A stretch of 64,000 bases of DNA, taken from NCBI GenBank assembly GCA_934162125.1, contig CAKPHU010000007.1, positions 18,495 to 82,494 of the forward strand, given 5' to 3'. A model generated the notes under the pieces. That model did no database searches. It was not told where the DNA came from and worked only from the letters and a program-made list of their open reading frames with translations. Within the stretch, counting starts at the first letter, position 1. Each line of letters begins with the position of its first letter. The DNA comes from an uncultured Bacilli bacterium (GTDB lineage: Bacteria > Bacillota_I > Bacilli_A > RF39 > UBA660). Below, piece by piece: positions 43,740 through 52,000 of this stretch. A program made the position numbers and the translations under genes.

Positions 43740-45542
43740 CTACTTCTTTATTTTATATGGACTATCAATAGTTCCATCGCCAGATATTATTTTGCAATTT
43801 TTATGTAAATATCCAACTGGTCTTATATAGGTTGTATAACTATCAGTTGATAAATCATAGAAGACTACACCATTATTAGAAATAAAGTATTTACGATTTT
43901 CTTCTAATGATGAATTTAATAACCAGTAACCATGTTGCATACCTGGTTCATATGCTGAGAATATTTCATACATATTTGGAGCAGCAAATTTTACTTTGTA
44001 TTTTTCAACTTTATCTTCTTTATTATATTTTGCGATTGTTTTGTAAATTGGAACTTCTATTTCTTTGGTAATGAAATATTTTTCATCAACAGTATCAGAA
44101 GTTCTTTGATTTATGATGTAGCCAACGTTACCTTTTTTAGTAGGATTATATTTTTTTACAGTATCGCTATCGGTATAACCGATTTCTTCGTCATTTGGTA
44201 AGTTGATGATGTCATCAGCAATAACTTTTATAGTACCATCTGTTTCAGTAGAAATAATACGCCATGTATAACCTGAATAAGTTATATATTCACCAGTGTG
44301 TCTAGTATTTAGATAGTCACCAGCTTTAGCTTTTGGACTTTCATCTAGTGAATATGGATCATCAATACTACCATCACCAGAAGTAATTAAGATGTCTCCT
44401 TTGATTGTTATTAAAGGTTTAATACCAAAATTATAATCTTTAGAAAAACTAGCAGCTCGCATACTGAATAAATCAGTGAACATGTTATAGATATCTTTAC
44501 TTGCCCAAGCATTATTACTATCAAGTGAATTAGCTGTCCAACTAATTGTTGGAGTAAGTAAATAGCTGCCACCATCTTCAACACTAGAATTTATTTCCTT
44601 GTTTGATAGGATGTAGACTTTTCTCTTCTTAGTTTTAGAGATACAACTTTTATTAGTTTCTACTTCTTCATTTTTTAAAGTACCTGTACAATATTCTTTT
44701 TCAATGATTAACTTTTGAGCTTCTTCAGTTAGAAGATTATAGAAATTGTTTAACCATTCATCAATTCCAGAATAGTTGACATTTGCTAAATCAATGTCAC
44801 TTACTAATTGAACATTATCACCGTCTAGACCTACTATTCTAAAAGTTAGACCTGAGAATGTAATGTAGTTATTAGTAACAATTCCTTTATAGATACCATC
44901 TTTATCAGTATCTTCTTTAACTGTTTCTTTTAACTTTTGAATAACTTTTATTTTTCTTTCCACAACTGTTTTATTTTTAAAACTATCTGTGGCAGTGTAA
45001 GTTACTGTATAAGTTCCTGTTTTTGATGTATCAACGTTACTACTGTCGATTTCAACATCTTTAATATCCATGTTTCCATCTGTTGCATCATAGACTTTTT
45101 CTACACCAGGTTCTTTGTATTCTTCACCTTTATTTAAAGTTATTTCTTTATCGCCTTTTAATGTAATCTTTGGGCCAGTATGGTCTGATGATGATTTAAA
45201 GACTCCACATTCAAGATATGCATAATATTTATATTCACCATCAACTTGTTTTACTTTGACCCAACTGTTGTTTATAGAACAAGCATCAGTAGTTAGAGGT
45301 GTGTATAAATCTTCTTTTAAGTATGACTCCTTGTATAATTCTTTTAGAGTTATAGTACTTAATCTTTTTCCAGTTGGAAGCTTAGTAGGATTTAGTTCAT
45401 AATATCTTTTGGCAGCCTCTAACATTTTATTTTCATTTTTCTTAAATTGAATAAGTGGGGAAATGACTAAGAAATAAGCAAAACCAGCAACAATTATAAC
45501 CGTAATGATAATTCGTAATAAACGCTTAGTACTTTCTGTCAT
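43740..45542 (-). CDS. Pilin-like protein with DUF5011 Ig domain and two 'WRI' modules, module B
   Basis: 600 aa from the ATG at 45542 (GAGGGTG upstream). One membrane helix (about 9-28), then a pseudopilin-like domain (AAKRYYELNPTKLPTG, CSINNSWVKVKQVDG). A DUF5011-type Ig domain follows (GPKITLKGDKEITLNKGEEY, VTYTATDSFKNKTV), then two copies of a module that starts YITFSG.TFRI or YITYSGYTWRI and ends in RP/KP...SGDGS/T..PY. It is close in layout to the module A protein and to the 406-aa T4SS-side protein. Function unknown; first gene of this transcription unit. Confidence 0.65.
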   Translation of the reverse strand: MTESTKRLLRIIITVIIVAGFAYFLVISPLIQFKKNENKMLEAAKRYYELNPTKLPTGKRLSTITLKELYKESYLKEDLYTPLTTDACSINNSWVKVKQVDGEYKYYAYLECGVFKSSSDHTGPKITLKGDKEITLNKGEEYKEPGVEKVYDATDGNMDIKDVEIDSSNVDTSKTGTYTVTYTATDSFKNKTVVERKIKVIQKLKETVKEDTDKDGIYKGIVTNNYITFSGLTFRIVGLDGDNVQLVSDIDLANVNYSGIDEWLNNFYNLLTEEAQKLIIEKEYCTGTLKNEEVETNKSCISKTKKRKVYILSNKEINSSVEDGGSYLLTPTISWTANSLDSNNAWASKDIYNMFTDLFSMRAASFSKDYNFGIKPLITIKGDILITSGDGSIDDPYSLDESPKAKAGDYLNTRHTGEYITYSGYTWRIISTETDGTIKVIADDIINLPNDEEIGYTDSDTVKKYNPTKKGNVGYIINQRTSDTVDEKYFITKEIEVPIYKTIAKYNKEDKVEKYKVKFAAPNMYEIFSAYEPGMQHGYWLLNSSLEENRKYFISNNGVVFYDLSTDSYTTYIRPVGYLHKNCKIISGDGTIDSPYKIKK

Positions 45543-45648
45543 ATTGGCACCCTCTTTTTTATCTGAACATAACAAATCAATTGATTCACATCAACTTCAT
45601 AATAAACATATTTCTATAATGCCTATCTTTGCTATTTTACATAATATA

Positions 45649-45676
45649 ATTTTATCATATTTCATTAAAAAGTCAA
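45649..45676 (-). promoter_or_regulatory. Promoter of module B and the Tad genes
   Basis: TTGACT (45671-45676), 16 bases, TAAAAT (45649-45654). The same spacing and -10 occur at the module A promoter. The leader is about 100 bases. Confidence 0.7.
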
Positions 45677-45702
45677 TGAATTATAATGGCATTTAAAAGA
45701 AA

Positions 45703-45730
45703 AAGCAAGGCACTTTTTACCTTGCTTAAT
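45703..45730 (-). terminator. Terminator of module A
   Basis: AAGCAAGG/CCTTGCTT stem followed by TTTCTTTT on the minus strand; it overlaps the stop codon of TadE-like copy A. It separates module A from the module B/Tad unit. Confidence 0.85.
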
Positions 45731-46268
45731 TTGTTATTCCCATTGTTCCGCCTAATGCGTTACATTGTTCTTCATCTTTAACATTTTCATAGGTTCCATC
45801 TTTTAACATACAGATGGCATAACCTAATTCATTGTCTGGATCATTATTAGCTTTTTCGATATATTCGTCTTCTGTTTTTATTGATTCAACGATTCCATCA
45901 AAAGTTGTGCTCATTAATAAGTTTTCTCCCTCAAAATTTAATACTGTGGCAGAGTCAACTTTGATACTTACTTTTGGTGGTACTTCATTTAAATCATAGA
46001 AGCCAATTCGATAATTTCTTGTGTTATCAATACTATTAGCGAATCTTCTTAAGAAGCTCTCTACGAACTTTTCTTTGTCCATTCGTAGAGAACCATTATC
46101 ACGATAATATTTGACATCGATTGCATCTTCCATTGCGGCTTTTGCTGTCTCTTTTACTAAGTAGTAGTCTAATTCACTACCTGTTGAATAATTGGAAATA
46201 ATATTTATTAATAATAAGCCAATGATTGCTAGTAAGATAATTCCTACTGTTAACATACCCTTATTCAC
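45726..46268 (-). CDS. TadE-like small pilus protein, copy A
   Basis: 180 aa from the GTG at 46268, which matches the ATG of copy B; AGGAAGTG is upstream. The protein is identical to copy B (39502-40044) except at the last residues (GITN instead of GIAG). It overlaps the 1006-aa gene by 8 bases. Last gene of module A, ahead of a terminator. Confidence 0.75.
   Translation of the reverse strand: MNKGMLTVGIILLAIIGLLLINIISNYSTGSELDYYLVKETAKAAMEDAIDVKYYRDNGSLRMDKEKFVESFLRRFANSIDNTRNYRIGFYDLNEVPPKVSIKVDSATVLNFEGENLLMSTTFDGIVESIKTEDEYIEKANNDPDNELGYAICMLKDGTYENVKDEEQCNALGGTMGITN
45739..46267. repeat. 529-bp direct repeat, copy A
   Basis: Partner of 39515-40043. One difference found by eye: TATTTATT here against TGTTTATT in copy B, both read on the + strand. 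The genes on either side of each copy are much more diverged. Confidence 0.95.
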
Positions 46269-49200
46269 CAGTATCACTTCCTGTCTTATTATTGTTGTAA
46301 TAAATCTTATCTAATTCTTCACACTTACTACCGTAACCGTCATTGTTACAACCAATGTTACCACGAGTGATTGCAAACTCAGTTATTAATGGACTCTTGT
46401 AGACTGAAACACCATTTACAACAGTAAAGTTATTACTAAATGTTGTATAGTCTTCATATCCTTGAGCTACTGCTTTATTCTTAGTATTTCTAATCTTACT
46501 AATTGTTTCTTTGTCTAAAACAAATTCATAATCTAGGTATTGTTCTTTATCTTCATAAATTGTACCTTTACGAGATTGAATAGCAGTTACTGTAGCAGCT
46601 GGAGTAATACGATATGCTGAATTCTTAAGATTTGTTGCAGCACCTGTCCAGTTAAAGCCTGGATCTCTACCTGTTGTAGTACTTTCTTTATTTCCTTTAC
46701 CATCTGTTGATGGGAAGACATCTTCTAGTTCTACAGTTCTTAGACGATATAATAAATCGTTGTTGCCACTGTTACCTCCGCCGTTGCCTCCACCGCCATT
46801 TTCTTTGTCTCTAGATTTATCATAAATGGCATAGAAACAATTTATATCAAAGTTCCAACCGAAGTAACCGAAGTTTCTTGTTGTAGCATTGATATTGTAA
46901 TCAAATGTTTTAACTAATTGGTCTGCTGGTACTGCAGCTTCAGATAATTTTTGTTGCCACCATTCTTTATTAGCAAAGACACTATTTAAGTTAGTACAGA
47001 ATTTATTTTTCTTTTCATGCCATGCAGAATCAGTTTTCTTTTCATAACTTATTTGACCAGTTTTATTATTAATCCATGTACCTGGGAATGACCATTCTGT
47101 TAAATATCTTTGACTGTCATCTGATTTTTTATCACTGTTGTAGCAGAAGTCATTTTCTAGAATTATATTGTCACTATCTGTTTTAGTTGCGAAACCACTA
47201 CCTGGTGTTAAACTTGCTTTGTCATAATTAATAAAGTTGTCACCATCTGATTTTTCTAACTTATTATTAACTTTTATAGTGAATGTTGCAGTATTTGTTG
47301 AACATGTTGCGGCTGTTTTACAACTATTAGCAGCAGCCTCGTATGCTTCTACTTCTTTTTGATATACATCGATTGCATCAGCACTATTCATAAATTGTCT
47401 ATTTGAAGCATTGCCTGGACTCTTTGGATAGCCTCTATAGTAGTTGTTATTTCTAGCTCCATCACAACCATACCATGAACATGCCGCTGAACAATAACCA
47501 TTTCCAGCATTATTTCTTAAAATACCAATACCTGTATCAATTAAACTTATACCACATTGGCGTTTACCACCAAGAAGGAAGTTTCCAGCATTACATCTAT
47601 TAGCATTTTGAAGTCTTGTAACAGCATACTCTGGGATAACTAATGGATAATATCTACCTATGATTTCCCAATATCTACCATTTCCAGAATTCCATTTAAT
47701 AGAACCATTTGATGCTACTGAATAATATCCAGTACCAGCTTCAGCAATTGCTATTTGTAAATCTTCAACGCTATAAGTCTTACCTGGGCCAATATTATCA
47801 GGAGAAGTAGAAATGATAGTATTATATCTATTTCTTAATTCTTCAGAAAGTTCATTAATATTTTTCTCATTATAAACAAATTGAGTTGTTTCTTTTATTT
47901 GCTTTACTAAAGCATTGTTTTCATAACTTAATGGTAGAGTTTCATCTTTTTCATAAACACTTTTGTAACATTTATTGATACAACTTTGAGTATATTCTCC
48001 ACCATCACAAGAAGTTATGCATGAATCAAATTCTTCATTTGGTCCTGATGCTGAGTGATATGTACCACCGTTACATGAACCAGTTGGAGTACAAATTTGA
48101 TAATCTTCTGGTTTTGGTTCTGGAACAGTGAAAGCTGTTTTACATTCAACTTCACTCTTTACTTTTACTTTATATTCAAAGCATAGCCCACCACGTGTTG
48201 CGGCAGGAGGACCGTATGTTACAGTTATAGTTTCTTGACATTGCTTTTTACATTGTCCATCGATAGTATTTGATCCTGTACTTGTATAAACATTTAACTG
48301 TTGAGTAGTTGTTTCCGTTTTATAGTATTTTAATGTTGTATCTAGGGTGTTAGGGAAATAGGCACCATTAACAGTTTGATAAGCTGGACATTGTAGAGAA
48401 TTATTACCAGTAAAGTCTGTTGAACTTACTAATGTTGCATCTGTTGGAGGTGTTAATGTTTCATTTATATCATTAAAACGACTACTTATTTTTACTGCTG
48501 TAATTTTATTTTTAACTATTTTAGCTATTTCTTTTTCTGTGTAGTTATAAGGAACACTTTGGTTGTAGCAATAAGAAAATCTCTTATTTGTGTCATTATT
48601 TATAGTTGGCCAGTATGTTTGAAAATCTTCTCTTGAAACATATTTAGAAAGAATACTAGCATAAGCATCATAATTAGAGTTTCTTAGAGCCGCACAGATT
48701 TTATTATAATTAATATTATTTATTTGTGATTCATTGGTAGCAGGGATACCTAAATAGTAGTAATAGATATATCCTTTTCCATCACTTGTTGTCCATGTTC
48801 CATCTCTATTTTGAATTGGTTTACTGTTTTCAGTTACTTCACAAAGATCATCAGTTTCTCTTAGAACAAAGACAATAGCTAGATCTTGTGGCGTACTTCT
48901 TTGAGAATAGCTTACTCCATGAGATTTAGAATTTGATCCTCCTAAAGTAAATTGTTGAACTGGGTTTTCTTCATGATAGATACCATCAATTACTCTGTAG
49001 ACATATACATCAAATACGCCACTTCTAATTGAAGCCCTTACTGCTCCATCTGCTCCAGTTGATGGGAAGTGGCTTTCTATTGATACACTTGGCTTATATC
49101 TATCAGTAGCCTTCGTATAATTAGTTCCTCTTTGATTATTGCTGCTTAAGCAACTCTTATAGGTAACTGGTTTTTTTTCTTCTAATGGCTTAGCATTTAC

Positions 49201-49281
49201 TTTGATAATATTGGTATTAAGGACAACAATACCAGATAGTATGAACGAAATGCTAAGTAAAATTTTAAGCTGTTTTTTCAT
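46261..49281 (-). CDS. Large Cys-rich secreted surface protein, module A
   Basis: 1006 aa. Signal peptide (ISFILSGIVVLNTNIIKVNA, cut before KPLEE). A beta-rich N-terminal part and a Cys-rich centre (SCDGGEYTQSCINKCYKSVYE) are followed by a C-terminal half strongly like the module B protein (ENDFCYNSDKK, YLTEWSFPGTWINNKTG, LLYRLRTVELEDVFPST). A Gly/Asn linker (GGGGNGGGNSG) lies near residue 835. No sorting signal at the C-terminus. AAAGGAGG precedes the ATG, which overlaps the sortase gene by 17 bases, exactly as in module B. Role unknown; surface adhesin is the likeliest guess. Confidence 0.65.
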   Translation of the reverse strand: MKKQLKILLSISFILSGIVVLNTNIIKVNAKPLEEKKPVTYKSCLSSNNQRGTNYTKATDRYKPSVSIESHFPSTGADGAVRASIRSGVFDVYVYRVIDGIYHEENPVQQFTLGGSNSKSHGVSYSQRSTPQDLAIVFVLRETDDLCEVTENSKPIQNRDGTWTTSDGKGYIYYYYLGIPATNESQINNINYNKICAALRNSNYDAYASILSKYVSREDFQTYWPTINNDTNKRFSYCYNQSVPYNYTEKEIAKIVKNKITAVKISSRFNDINETLTPPTDATLVSSTDFTGNNSLQCPAYQTVNGAYFPNTLDTTLKYYKTETTTQQLNVYTSTGSNTIDGQCKKQCQETITVTYGPPAATRGGLCFEYKVKVKSEVECKTAFTVPEPKPEDYQICTPTGSCNGGTYHSASGPNEEFDSCITSCDGGEYTQSCINKCYKSVYEKDETLPLSYENNALVKQIKETTQFVYNEKNINELSEELRNRYNTIISTSPDNIGPGKTYSVEDLQIAIAEAGTGYYSVASNGSIKWNSGNGRYWEIIGRYYPLVIPEYAVTRLQNANRCNAGNFLLGGKRQCGISLIDTGIGILRNNAGNGYCSAACSWYGCDGARNNNYYRGYPKSPGNASNRQFMNSADAIDVYQKEVEAYEAAANSCKTAATCSTNTATFTIKVNNKLEKSDGDNFINYDKASLTPGSGFATKTDSDNIILENDFCYNSDKKSDDSQRYLTEWSFPGTWINNKTGQISYEKKTDSAWHEKKNKFCTNLNSVFANKEWWQQKLSEAAVPADQLVKTFDYNINATTRNFGYFGWNFDINCFYAIYDKSRDKENGGGGNGGGNSGNNDLLYRLRTVELEDVFPSTDGKGNKESTTTGRDPGFNWTGAATNLKNSAYRITPAATVTAIQSRKGTIYEDKEQYLDYEFVLDKETISKIRNTKNKAVAQGYEDYTTFSNNFTVVNGVSVYKSPLITEFAITRGNIGCNNDGYGSKCEELDKIYYNNNKTGSDTGE

Positions 49282-50065
49282 TTGATTTTCCTCCTTTCAA
49301 AATCTCTTCTATTTCTTGATAATTACTTTTTGTTGAGACTTTTGATAATATAGCTTTTTCATCTTTTTCAAGAAGTTTTCCATCTATTTTAAATCTTGTT
49401 GACTTAAGTCCTCCAAAAAATCTAGTACAGGTTATTAAAGTGATTATTTTATCATTTTCATCTACATCTATGTCATATTTGAAGTAGCTGTCATCTAATG
49501 ATTTTTTTAAATAATCTTTAAGTTCTTTCTCATCCAAATAACCACTTTGTATTAGATCATAATCATCTATAAGACTTACTGAAAAGATTTGAAAAAGGTA
49601 GTCAACACCATCTCTAGTGTATTGAATGAATTGATTGTCTTTGGCAAAGTCATAGTAGATAAAAGACATCAATTGTTCAAAACGAGAATGGGTACTATCG
49701 GTAATTAGTGGCGTTGAAGAAATATTCTTAAAGTTATGACCGTATATAACGGTTCTTTTTGTGAGTTCTTCAGGATTTTCTTCTTTCCAAGTAAAGTCAT
49801 CAATCATATTATTGATACTTACATCATCAGTGGAAATGATGACCGGATAATCAATATTAGTTCCTTGAACTTTTAACCAGCCATCGACAATGTAGTCAGT
49901 ATTTTTTTCTTTGTAGGCAGTAACTTCAGACTTTCTGGACTCTATTTTATAACTTTTAGTATTTAATGGTTTTGATATGCAAAGAAAAGTTACAACTAGT
50001 AGTACTATAACTATCGCACTGATTGTCGCGATAGGATACTTTTCTTTGGACTTCTTTTTACTCAT
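49265..50065 (-). CDS. Class B-like sortase, module A
   Basis: 266 aa. Membrane segment at about 12-30, then the sortase domain with His in TVIYGHNFKNIS, Cys in IITLITCTRF and Arg in STRFKIDGKL. Related to the module B sortase but clearly diverged, so each sortase may serve its own module. AGTAGGGGGAG precedes the ATG. Confidence 0.9.
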   Translation of the reverse strand: MSKKKSKEKYPIATISAIVIVLLVVTFLCISKPLNTKSYKIESRKSEVTAYKEKNTDYIVDGWLKVQGTNIDYPVIISTDDVSINNMIDDFTWKEENPEELTKRTVIYGHNFKNISSTPLITDSTHSRFEQLMSFIYYDFAKDNQFIQYTRDGVDYLFQIFSVSLIDDYDLIQSGYLDEKELKDYLKKSLDDSYFKYDIDVDENDKIITLITCTRFFGGLKSTRFKIDGKLLEKDEKAILSKVSTKSNYQEIEEILKGGKSNEKTA

Positions 50066-50080
50066 ATTACTCCCCCTACT

Positions 50081-51883
50081 TTATTTTGATATTTTATATG
50101 GATCTTCTTTGGTACCACTACCTGATACTATTTTTACACTTTTATCAAAATAAGCTGTTGGTCTAATATAAGTTTCATAATCATTTGATAATTCATCGTC
50201 ATACATAACGATACCAATATTTGAATAAACATATTTGCGGAATTCTGTTTTTGATGAGTTTATTAACCAGTAACCCATACCACTATTTACTTGAGGAGCA
50301 CTAAACATTTCATACATATCTGGAGCAGCAAACTTAACTTTGTATTTTTTAGTTTCTACTTCACCTTTGTATGATGCAGCATCTTTATAAATTGGTACAG
50401 ATATTTCTCTGGTAACGAAGTATTCTTCATTTGTAGCTTCACCAGCTCTTCTGTTTATGATATAGCCAATGTTACCTTTTTGATTTGGATTGTAAATCTT
50501 TATCTCATCTTCTGTTTCATATTTAATTAAACTATTATCAATTAATTCAAATGGTTTTTCAGCAATTACTTTTGTATAACCATCTTTTGTAGATTCTATT
50601 ATTCGCCATAGACTACCTGAATAAGTTATATATTCACCAGAATATCTAGTGCTTATATATGCATTTGCTTTACCTGTATCAATATCTCCTAATAAGTAAG
50701 GAACTTCTTCAGTACCTTGACCACCAATAATTAAACTATCTCCTTTGATTGTTAGAACTGGTCTGATGGCAAAGTTATAATCTTTAGAGAAACCATAGAA
50801 CTGAGTACTACTTTCAAGTGGAACGAAACCATACTTAGTTGACCAGGCATTTTCGTCAGATACAGTTATTGATGTCCAGTTAATAGTTTCAGAGAATAAG
50901 TAACTGTCACTACTAGAATCTCTACTTTCATTTAATTCTTTATTTGATAATAAGTAAACTTTTTTCTTTTTTGTTTTAGCAGCACATTCAGTAGTATTGT
51001 TGATATTGTCAGCTGGAACAGTACCAGTACAATAAGTATTCTCAACTATAAATTCTTTAGAACTGTCAGCTAAATGATCATAGAAATAATCTAACCATGA
51101 TTCGATTCCCTTATAGTTAACACTCGCAATATCATTTTCAGAAACAATTTTTACATTGTTGCCATCTAGACTAACTATTCTAAATAGCATACCGGAGAAT
51201 GAAATGTAATTATTTAGAACTATTCCTTTATATATTCCATTTTCTGTTGATTCATCTTTAACAGTTTTGTTTAGTTTTTGAACAACTTTAACTACTCTTT
51301 TAACAGTAGTTTTATTTTTAAAACTATCAGTTGCGGTATAAGTTACGGTATAAGTACCTACTTGTGAAGTATCAACTTTAGAACTATCAATAATAACATT
51401 TTTAATATCCATAGTTCCATCAGTATTATCAGTTACTGATTTAACACCTGGTTCTTCATATTTGTCATTACGATTAATAGTTATTTCTTCTTTACCATTT
51501 AAAACTATTTTAGGTCCTTCATGGTCAACACTTGACTTTATAATTCCACAATCTAGATAAGTATAATATTTATATTCTCCATCTACTTGTTTTACTTTAA
51601 CCCAACTGTTAGTTATAGAACATGGTTCAGTACTATGTGGTAGGTAAAAATCATCTTTTATATAATTTTCTTTGTACAAATCTTTTAGAGTAACGGTTGC
51701 CATTCTAGTACCAGTTGGCATCTTAGTAGGATTTAGTTCATAATATCTTTTGGCAGCATTCAACATAGTATTTTCATTCTTTTTAAATTTGACATATGGT
51801 GCTAAAAAGATAAACCAGACAGCTGCTAGTACTAAAACAACTATTACTAAAGTAATAATTAACTTCTTAACATTCTTCTTCAT
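50081..51883 (-). CDS. Pilin-like protein with DUF5011 Ig domain and two 'WRI' modules, module A
   Basis: 600 aa from the ATG at 51883 (GAGAGGGA upstream; the in-frame start at 51904 has none). Same plan as the module B protein: membrane helix (about 8-28), pseudopilin-like part (AAKRYYELNPTKMPTG), DUF5011-type Ig domain (GPKIVLNGKEEITINRNDKYE, VTYTATDSFKNKTT), then two modules (YISFSGMLFRIV and YITYSGSLWRII) each closing with IRP...G.GT..PY. First gene of module A. Confidence 0.65.
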   Translation of the reverse strand: MKKNVKKLIITLVIVVLVLAAVWFIFLAPYVKFKKNENTMLNAAKRYYELNPTKMPTGTRMATVTLKDLYKENYIKDDFYLPHSTEPCSITNSWVKVKQVDGEYKYYTYLDCGIIKSSVDHEGPKIVLNGKEEITINRNDKYEEPGVKSVTDNTDGTMDIKNVIIDSSKVDTSQVGTYTVTYTATDSFKNKTTVKRVVKVVQKLNKTVKDESTENGIYKGIVLNNYISFSGMLFRIVSLDGNNVKIVSENDIASVNYKGIESWLDYFYDHLADSSKEFIVENTYCTGTVPADNINNTTECAAKTKKKKVYLLSNKELNESRDSSSDSYLFSETINWTSITVSDENAWSTKYGFVPLESSTQFYGFSKDYNFAIRPVLTIKGDSLIIGGQGTEEVPYLLGDIDTGKANAYISTRYSGEYITYSGSLWRIIESTKDGYTKVIAEKPFELIDNSLIKYETEDEIKIYNPNQKGNIGYIINRRAGEATNEEYFVTREISVPIYKDAASYKGEVETKKYKVKFAAPDMYEMFSAPQVNSGMGYWLINSSKTEFRKYVYSNIGIVMYDDELSNDYETYIRPTAYFDKSVKIVSGSGTKEDPYKISK

Positions 51884-51921
51884 AATTCCCTCTCTATTTC
51901 TCACTTTATCTTATATATATA

Positions 51922-51949
51922 ATTTTAATATATTTAAAAAAAATGTCAA
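51922..51949 (-). promoter_or_regulatory. Promoter of module A
   Basis: TTGACA (51944-51949), 16 bases, TAAAAT (51922-51927). The upstream boundary of the 30-kb locus. Confidence 0.7.
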
Positions 51950-51956
51950 TCTTTAG

Positions 51957-51988
51957 ATAAAAAAGATATAGTCTAAAAACCATATCTT
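51957..51988 (-). terminator. Terminator after the DUF4352-like gene
   Basis: AAGATAT/ATATCTT stem with a T-rich tail just after the stop at 52001. It isolates the secretion locus from the gene upstream. Confidence 0.75.
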
Positions 51989-52000
51989 AATTCTTAATAA

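Noticed and set aside
45330..45420. KLPTGK near the N-terminus of the module B pilin-like protein as a sortase motif
   Set aside because: It lacks the x residue of LPxTG, lies just after the N-terminal membrane helix and is replaced by MPTGT in module A.
40509..46690. VFPST(D/E)GK in both large surface proteins as an LPxTG-like sorting signal
   Set aside because: It is internal, more than 100 residues from the C-terminus, without a following hydrophobic segment and basic tail. Kept only as a weak hypothesis.
21269..51949. Integrative conjugative element
   Set aside because: No relaxase, integrase/recombinase, replication gene, oriT-like inverted repeat or att duplication was seen, and conserved housekeeping genes flank both sides without disruption.
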